Shown piece after piece: positions 6,171 to 8,822 of a stretch of DNA of 8,822 nt. This DNA is from Bacillota bacterium (lineage in GTDB: Bacteria > Bacillota > Clostridia > Lachnospirales > Anaerotignaceae), in the NCBI GenBank assembly GCA_017547125.1, contig JAFYQL010000185.1, positions 1-8,822 of the forward strand, written 5' to 3'. Position 1 is the first letter of the stretch. Each line of letters opens with the position of its first letter. The translations under genes and the position numbers were made by a program. The notes beneath the pieces are model-generated. The model did not search any database. It worked only from the letters and a program-made list of their open reading frames with translations, and was not told the origin of the DNA.

Positions 6171-6187
6171 ACACCCCACAGGGGTAT
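6171..6187 (-). promoter_or_regulatory. CsoR operator upstream of copA
   Basis: Reading the minus strand, ATACCCCTGTGGGGTGT is a near-palindrome with ACCCC and GGGGT arms around a 2-nt centre. It matches the G/C-tract inverted repeat recognised by CsoR proteins, such as the Bacillus copZA operator. It lies just downstream of the proposed -10 box and before the copA ribosome binding site. Bound repressor would cover the transcription start. The cognate repressor gene is in the same transcript. Confidence 0.82.
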
Positions 6188-6193
6188 GGTATT

Positions 6194-6223
6194 ATTTTAA
6201 TATAAAAACAGAGCCGACGTCAA
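6194..6223 (-). promoter_or_regulatory. Sigma-A promoter of the copA-csoR operon
   Basis: On the minus strand TTGACG (6223-6218) is followed after 18 nt by TAAAAT (6199-6194). The predicted start, about 7 nt further on, falls inside the CsoR operator, as expected for repression. The -35 box is also the loop of the terminator of the upstream regulator gene, so the two signals overlap. Confidence 0.65.
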
Positions 6224-6232
6224 TCAGCTCTG
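6199..6232 (-). terminator. Intrinsic terminator of the Crp-family regulator gene
   Basis: On the minus strand a 9-bp stem, CAGAGCTGA/TCGGCTCTG (one G-U), with a TTGACG loop is followed by TTTTTATATT. The TGA stop codon of the regulator gene is part of the 5' arm of the stem, so coding sequence and terminator overlap. Confidence 0.8.
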
Positions 6233-6880
6233 TAATAATCTGAAACTATTCTTATCAAAGTCTATTATTTTTTCCGCCTTCATTTTGCTTAGTTCTTTTG
6301 AAAGTGCACTTCTGTCAACAGAAAGATAGTCTGCCATTTCCTGACGTGAAAAAGGTATTTCAAAATATGGGCTTTCTGCTTTTTCAGCCTGGGCAGAAAG
6401 GAAAGAAAGTACCTTTTCTCTTGTGCTTCTCTGAGAAAGGTCATTTATCTTTTCCATAAGCATTATGTTTTTCTGGGTAAGGACCTTTACAAAGTTATTT
6501 ATAAGTCTTCTGTGGCACATACAGCTTTCATCACAGGAAAATGTAAGTCTGTGCACATTAAGAAAAAGTATGGTTGCATCTTCTGCCGCATACACAGTTG
6601 TGTCTATCAGCCTGCTTTCGCTTGCCGCATAAGTTTCGCCAAAAAATCCGCCTTTTTCAATATGTGAAATAATGCTTCTGTTACCCCAGAAATCTTCACG
6701 CACAACATTTACACTGCCTTCAAGCACAAAACCCATTTCTGTTATTCTGTCTCCGTTAGCAAATATTATGCTGCCTTCCTTATATGTCTGCTGCCTTGGT
6801 GTAAGGCATCCCATCATCTGCCCTATTTCACCCTCAGACACATCGCTGAAAAGCACTGAATTTTTAAGAACATCTATCAT
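6224..6880 (-). CDS. Crp/Fnr family transcriptional regulator
   Basis: The product is 218 residues. An N-terminal cyclic-nucleotide-binding-fold beta roll (about 1-110) is followed by a long dimerisation helix (about 120-150). A C-terminal winged helix-turn-helix has FSRQEMADYLSVDRSALSKE at 177-196. In the phosphate-binding cassette, GET at 81-83 is kept, but the Arg-Ser pair of E. coli CRP aligns with Ile-Asp (92-93), so cAMP binding is unlikely. Three cysteines (C116, C120, C122) cluster at the roll-helix junction and could bind a metal, haem or redox signal; this is inference. The ATG at 6880 has AGGTG 5 nt upstream; an in-frame extension would reach into the preceding terminator. The gene stands alone between two terminators. 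Ligand and targets are unknown; copper-gene control is possible only by proximity. Confidence 0.88.
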   Translation of the reverse strand: MIDVLKNSVLFSDVSEGEIGQMMGCLTPRQQTYKEGSIIFANGDRITEMGFVLEGSVNVVREDFWGNRSIISHIEKGGFFGETYAASESRLIDTTVYAAEDATILFLNVHRLTFSCDESCMCHRRLINNFVKVLTQKNIMLMEKINDLSQRSTREKVLSFLSAQAEKAESPYFEIPFSRQEMADYLSVDRSALSKELSKMKAEKIIDFDKNSFRLLQS

Positions 6881-6898
6881 AATATCACCTGTCTTGTT

Positions 6899-6923
6899 AA
6901 AAAGGCCGTGTTTTACCACGGCC
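6899..6923 (-). terminator. Intrinsic terminator after the recR-thyA-dfrA block
   Basis: On the minus strand a perfect 7-bp GC-rich stem, GGCCGTG/CACGGCC (6923-6917 with 6910-6904), with a 6-nt loop is followed by TTTTT. Only 18 nt separate the T-tract from the regulator ATG at 6880. The regulator must therefore use read-through, or a promoter upstream of this hairpin. Confidence 0.85.
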
Positions 6924-6930
6924 CCGTTAA

Positions 6931-7059
6931 TTATTCTTTTACATAGGTAACAAATCTAAATCTTGTTCCTTCGTATTCTTTTTCGTCGCTTTCTTCAATA
7001 ACCTTCCATTCGTCAAGAACATCAAGGTTATCAATGAAAGTGTCTGCTTCGTCAAAACT
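6931..7059 (-). pseudogene. Out-of-frame C-terminal part of dihydrofolate reductase
   Basis: In a different minus-strand frame from the upstream dfrA reading frame, 42 codons ending in TAA (6933-6931) encode a typical DHFR C-terminus. It runs SFDEADTFIDN..., then DEWKVIEESDEKEYEGT and FRFVTYVKE. This includes the strand pair expected after the ITKID segment. Adding one base near 7061 (minus strand GACAGAG to GACAAGAG) joins it to the upstream frame and gives a 163-residue DHFR of normal length. No start codon or binding site precedes this piece. Confidence 0.85.
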
Positions 7060-7421
7060 CTGTCGATTTTTGTTATATAAGCCTTGTGGCAGTATTTAAG
7101 CATCTGTCTGTAAATTGTGCCGCCGCCAATAACAAATACGTTTTTGTCTGCATATTTTTCAGCTTCTTTTGCAGCCTCTTCAACAGAATGCACAACTGTA
7201 ACACCTTCGCATTCAAATGTAGGGTTTGTTGTTATAACGATATTCACTCTGTTTTTAAGCGGCTGTGCACCCGGGAAAGATTCAAGAGTTTTTCTTCCAT
7301 AAATAACAACAGAATTCTGTGTTTTTTCTCTGAAAAACTTCATATCTTCAGGAAGCGGAGTAAGAAGGTCTCCGTTTACGCCTATTCCCCAGTTTTTGTC
7401 TGCTGCAACTATCATTATCAT
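6939..7421 (-). CDS. dfrA: Dihydrofolate reductase, frameshifted C-terminus
   Basis: DHFR reduces dihydrofolate to tetrahydrofolate with NADPH, recycling the dihydrofolate made by ThyA. The open frame gives 160 residues, but only the first 120 look like DHFR. These include IVAADKNWGIGVNGDLL (4-20), the catalytic acid D26 in PEDMKFF, YGRKTLESFP (41-50), VFVIGGGTIY (95-104) and AYITKID (114-120). From residue 121 the sequence becomes Thr/Leu/Lys-rich and unlike the family, while the correct C-terminus lies in another frame (6931-7059). A single-base deletion near 7061 explains this. As written, the product would lack the last strands of the fold and is unlikely to be active. The ATG at 7421 has AAGGAG 8 nt upstream, overlapping the thyA stop. 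A sequencing or assembly error is a real alternative, because thyA beside it needs a partner DHFR. Confidence 0.85.
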   Translation of the reverse strand: MIMIVAADKNWGIGVNGDLLTPLPEDMKFFREKTQNSVVIYGRKTLESFPGAQPLKNRVNIVITTNPTFECEGVTVVHSVEEAAKEAEKYADKNVFVIGGGTIYRQMLKYCHKAYITKIDRVLTKQTLSLITLMFLTNGRLLKKATKKNTKEQDLDLLPM

Positions 7422-7433
7422 AATAATTTCTCC

Positions 7434-8264
7434 TTAAATAGCGATAGGAACTCTGCCTATGCTTGGACCATATTCATAGCCTTCAATGTTAAAGTCTTCA
7501 ACCTTGAAATCATAGAAGTTTGTGATTTCCTTGTTGATTGTAAACTTTGGAGCAGGAAGTGATGGTCTTGTAAGAAGTTCTTTAATCATATCAACGTGTC
7601 TGTCGTAGATATGCATATCGCTTATTACGTGAACAAATTCGCCCACTTCAAGTCCGCTTACCTGTGCAAACATATGTACAAGAGCAGCATACTGAACTAC
7701 ATTCCAGTTGTTTGCAGCAAGTGTATCCTGGCTTCTCTGGTTTAAGATAGCATTAAGCTTACCATCTGTAACGTTAAATGTCATGCTGTATGCACAAGGA
7801 TAAAGGTTCATTTCGTGAAGGTCGCTGAATGTGTAGATATTAGTCATAATTCTTCTGCTGTAAGGGTTATTCTTAAGGTCATAAAGAACTCTGTCTACCT
7901 GGTCAAATTCGCCTTCTTTATATTTATGCTTGATACCAAGCTGATAGCCGTAAGCCTTGCCGATAGTACCGTCTTCGCCTACCCATTCATCCCAGATATG
8001 GCTGTTGAGGTCTTCAACTCTGTTGCTCTTTTTCTGCCATATCCAGAGAATTTCGTCAATGGCTGCTCTCCAGTTTGTGTATCTGAGTGTTGTAATAGGA
8101 AATTCCTTGCTAAGGTCATATCTGTTTACAACACCAAATTTTTTGATTGTGTACGCGAGTGTACCATCCGGCCAATGCGGACGTACTTTTTCATTTTCAG
8201 TTGAATAACCGTTATCTATTATATCCTGACAATTCGCTTTGAAAATTTCATCAGCAATACTCAT
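7434..8264 (-). CDS. thyA: Thymidylate synthase ThyA
   Basis: The product is 276 residues. ThyA methylates dUMP to dTMP with methylene-tetrahydrofolate, producing dihydrofolate. Catalytic and binding motifs are present: nucleophile C157 in LYPCAY, the phosphate-binding R177 in NQRSQD with D180, N188 in the NWNVVQYA segment (matching the dUMP-binding Asn of E. coli ThyA), H218/Y220 in MHIYDRH, and IWDEW at 90-94. The DLSKEFPITTLRYTNWRAAIDE region matches the family's N-terminal third. The ATG at 8264 has GAGGT 7 nt upstream and directly precedes the family N-terminus; a longer in-frame extension would run back through recR. It starts 10 nt after the recR stop and ends 12 nt before dfrA, forming a folate/thymidylate pair. 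Not the flavin-dependent ThyX. Confidence 0.96.
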   Translation of the reverse strand: MSIADEIFKANCQDIIDNGYSTENEKVRPHWPDGTLAYTIKKFGVVNRYDLSKEFPITTLRYTNWRAAIDEILWIWQKKSNRVEDLNSHIWDEWVGEDGTIGKAYGYQLGIKHKYKEGEFDQVDRVLYDLKNNPYSRRIMTNIYTFSDLHEMNLYPCAYSMTFNVTDGKLNAILNQRSQDTLAANNWNVVQYAALVHMFAQVSGLEVGEFVHVISDMHIYDRHVDMIKELLTRPSLPAPKFTINKEITNFYDFKVEDFNIEGYEYGPSIGRVPIAI

Positions 8265-8274
8265 ATTATCAACC

Positions 8275-8822
8275 TCACATTTCACGTCTTCCTTCAAGAG
8301 CTCTTGAAAGAGTGACATCATCAATATATTCCAAATCTCCGCCCACAGGCACACCGTTGGCTATTCTTGTAACCTTGATGCCCATAGGTTTTATGAGTCT
8401 GCTTATATACATTGCAGTTGCCTCACCCTCAACATTAGGGTTTGTTGCAAGTATAATTTCTTCAGGCTCATCTTCGCTTATTCTTGCGAGTAGTTCTTTT
8501 ATTTTTATGTCCTGCGGACCAATGCCGGTCATAGGTGAAATTGCACCATGAAGAACGTGGTAAACACCATTGAACTCACGTGTTCTTTCGTATGCTGCCA
8601 TATCTCTCGGGCTTTCAACCACCATAATTGCCTTGGCATTTCTTGATGGATTTGCGCACACCGGGCAGATGTTACTGTCTGTAAGGTTACAGCATTTTTC
8701 GCAGTAGCGCACATTCTGCTTTGCCTCAACAATAACCCTTGAAAGGTCTTTAACCTTTTCTTCAGGCATATTGATTATATGAAAAGCAAGCCTCTGCGCA
8801 CTTTTTCCGCCTATACCCGGAA
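8275..8822 (-). CDS. recR: Recombination protein RecR (5' end beyond the window)
   Basis: These 182 codons plus the stop cover nearly all of RecR, a ring-forming DNA-binding protein that works with RecO and RecF to load RecA at gaps. From the right edge the frame reads PGIGGKSAQRLAFH, the helix-hairpin-helix motif. Next come a four-cysteine zinc finger (CEKC ... CPVC) and a Toprim domain with the VVESPRDMAAYER strand-helix, GVYHVLHGAISPMTGIGP, and LATNPNVEGEATA. Only about 15-20 N-terminal residues are missing. An ATG inside the gene (8769) is not the start, because the helix-hairpin-helix lies upstream of it. RecR ends in ATGTGAGG, so its stop codon adjoins the thyA ribosome binding site and the two genes are probably co-transcribed and coupled. 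Confidence 0.95.
   Translation of the reverse strand, partial: PGIGGKSAQRLAFHIINMPEEKVKDLSRVIVEAKQNVRYCEKCCNLTDSNICPVCANPSRNAKAIMVVESPRDMAAYERTREFNGVYHVLHGAISPMTGIGPQDIKIKELLARISEDEPEEIILATNPNVEGEATAMYISRLIKPMGIKVTRIANGVPVGGDLEYIDDVTLSRALEGRREM

Noticed and set aside
6156..6179. GTG at 6179 as the copA start, giving eight extra N-terminal residues.
   Set aside because: The codon lies inside the CsoR operator near the expected transcription start and has no ribosome binding site, whereas TTG at 6155 has GGAGG at 8 nt and directly precedes the heavy-metal domain.
6924..6960. Promoter for the Crp-family gene in the end of dfrA (TTGTTA ... TAATTA).
   Set aside because: The spacing is only 14 nt, and a start there would be upstream of the GC-rich terminator, so no convincing case can be made.
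7086..7562. Plus-strand open frames opposite dfrA and thyA.
   Set aside because: They are rich in Cys, Phe and Asn, cross the ends of two real genes and lack family signatures.
8529..8732. Second minus-strand frame of 67 codons inside recR.
   Set aside because: It overlaps the conserved zinc-finger and Toprim coding region of recR in another frame and has no start signal.
1..8822. Search for CRISPR arrays, insertion sequences, toxin-antitoxin pairs, phage genes or a defence system.
   Set aside because: No spaced direct repeats, transposase motifs or unexplained gene pairs were seen; all gaps are short and filled by tRNAs, promoters or terminators.

Overview
The window comes from a low- to mid-GC Gram-positive bacterium, most likely an anaerobic endospore-forming member of the Clostridia. 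The evidence is the yabP-yabQ-divIC sporulation and division cluster, strong AGGAGG-type ribosome binding sites, frequent TTG starts, and closest recalled resemblance of most proteins to Firmicutes families. Every gene I can support lies on the minus strand, so transcription runs from the right edge to the left. Genus and species cannot be fixed from this sequence alone.

In transcription order (right to left) the first block is recR (5' end outside the window), thyA and a dihydrofolate reductase gene. They are spaced by 10-12 nt and end in a terminator. RecR serves recombinational repair, while ThyA and DfrA form the thymidylate/folate cycle. The dfrA frame is broken by an apparent single-base deletion about 120 codons in, and the lost C-terminus is readable in another frame. 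Next is a single Crp/Fnr-family regulator with its own terminator. The terminator loop also supplies a candidate -35 box for the following operon.

The third block is a copper module: a CsoR-type operator, a Cu(I)-exporting P1B ATPase (copA) and the CsoR repressor (csoR). CopA carries an extra C-terminal heavy-metal domain that looks like a fused CopZ chaperone. A well-placed ribosome binding site and ATG precede that domain, so a free 69-residue chaperone could be made from inside copA. With no terminator in between, the module runs into mazG (NTP pyrophosphohydrolase) and, by a 4-nt overlap, into hup (HU DNA-binding protein). A terminator follows hup, then rqcP (ribosome quality control) with its own terminator, then yabP-yabQ-divIC (spore coat/cortex assembly and division).

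The left end has a strong sigma-A promoter, tRNA-Met(CAT), tRNA-Val(TAC), a terminator and the 5' part of tex (RNA-binding transcription accessory protein), which starts with TTG.

The window is dense. No intergenic stretch exceeds about 100 nt, and I see no insertion sequence, CRISPR array, phage gene or clearly new multi-gene system. The best leads are the CopA-CopZ fusion with its possible internal start, the copper module joined to the mazG-hup housekeeping block, the overlapping terminator and promoter at copA, and the frameshifted dfrA.
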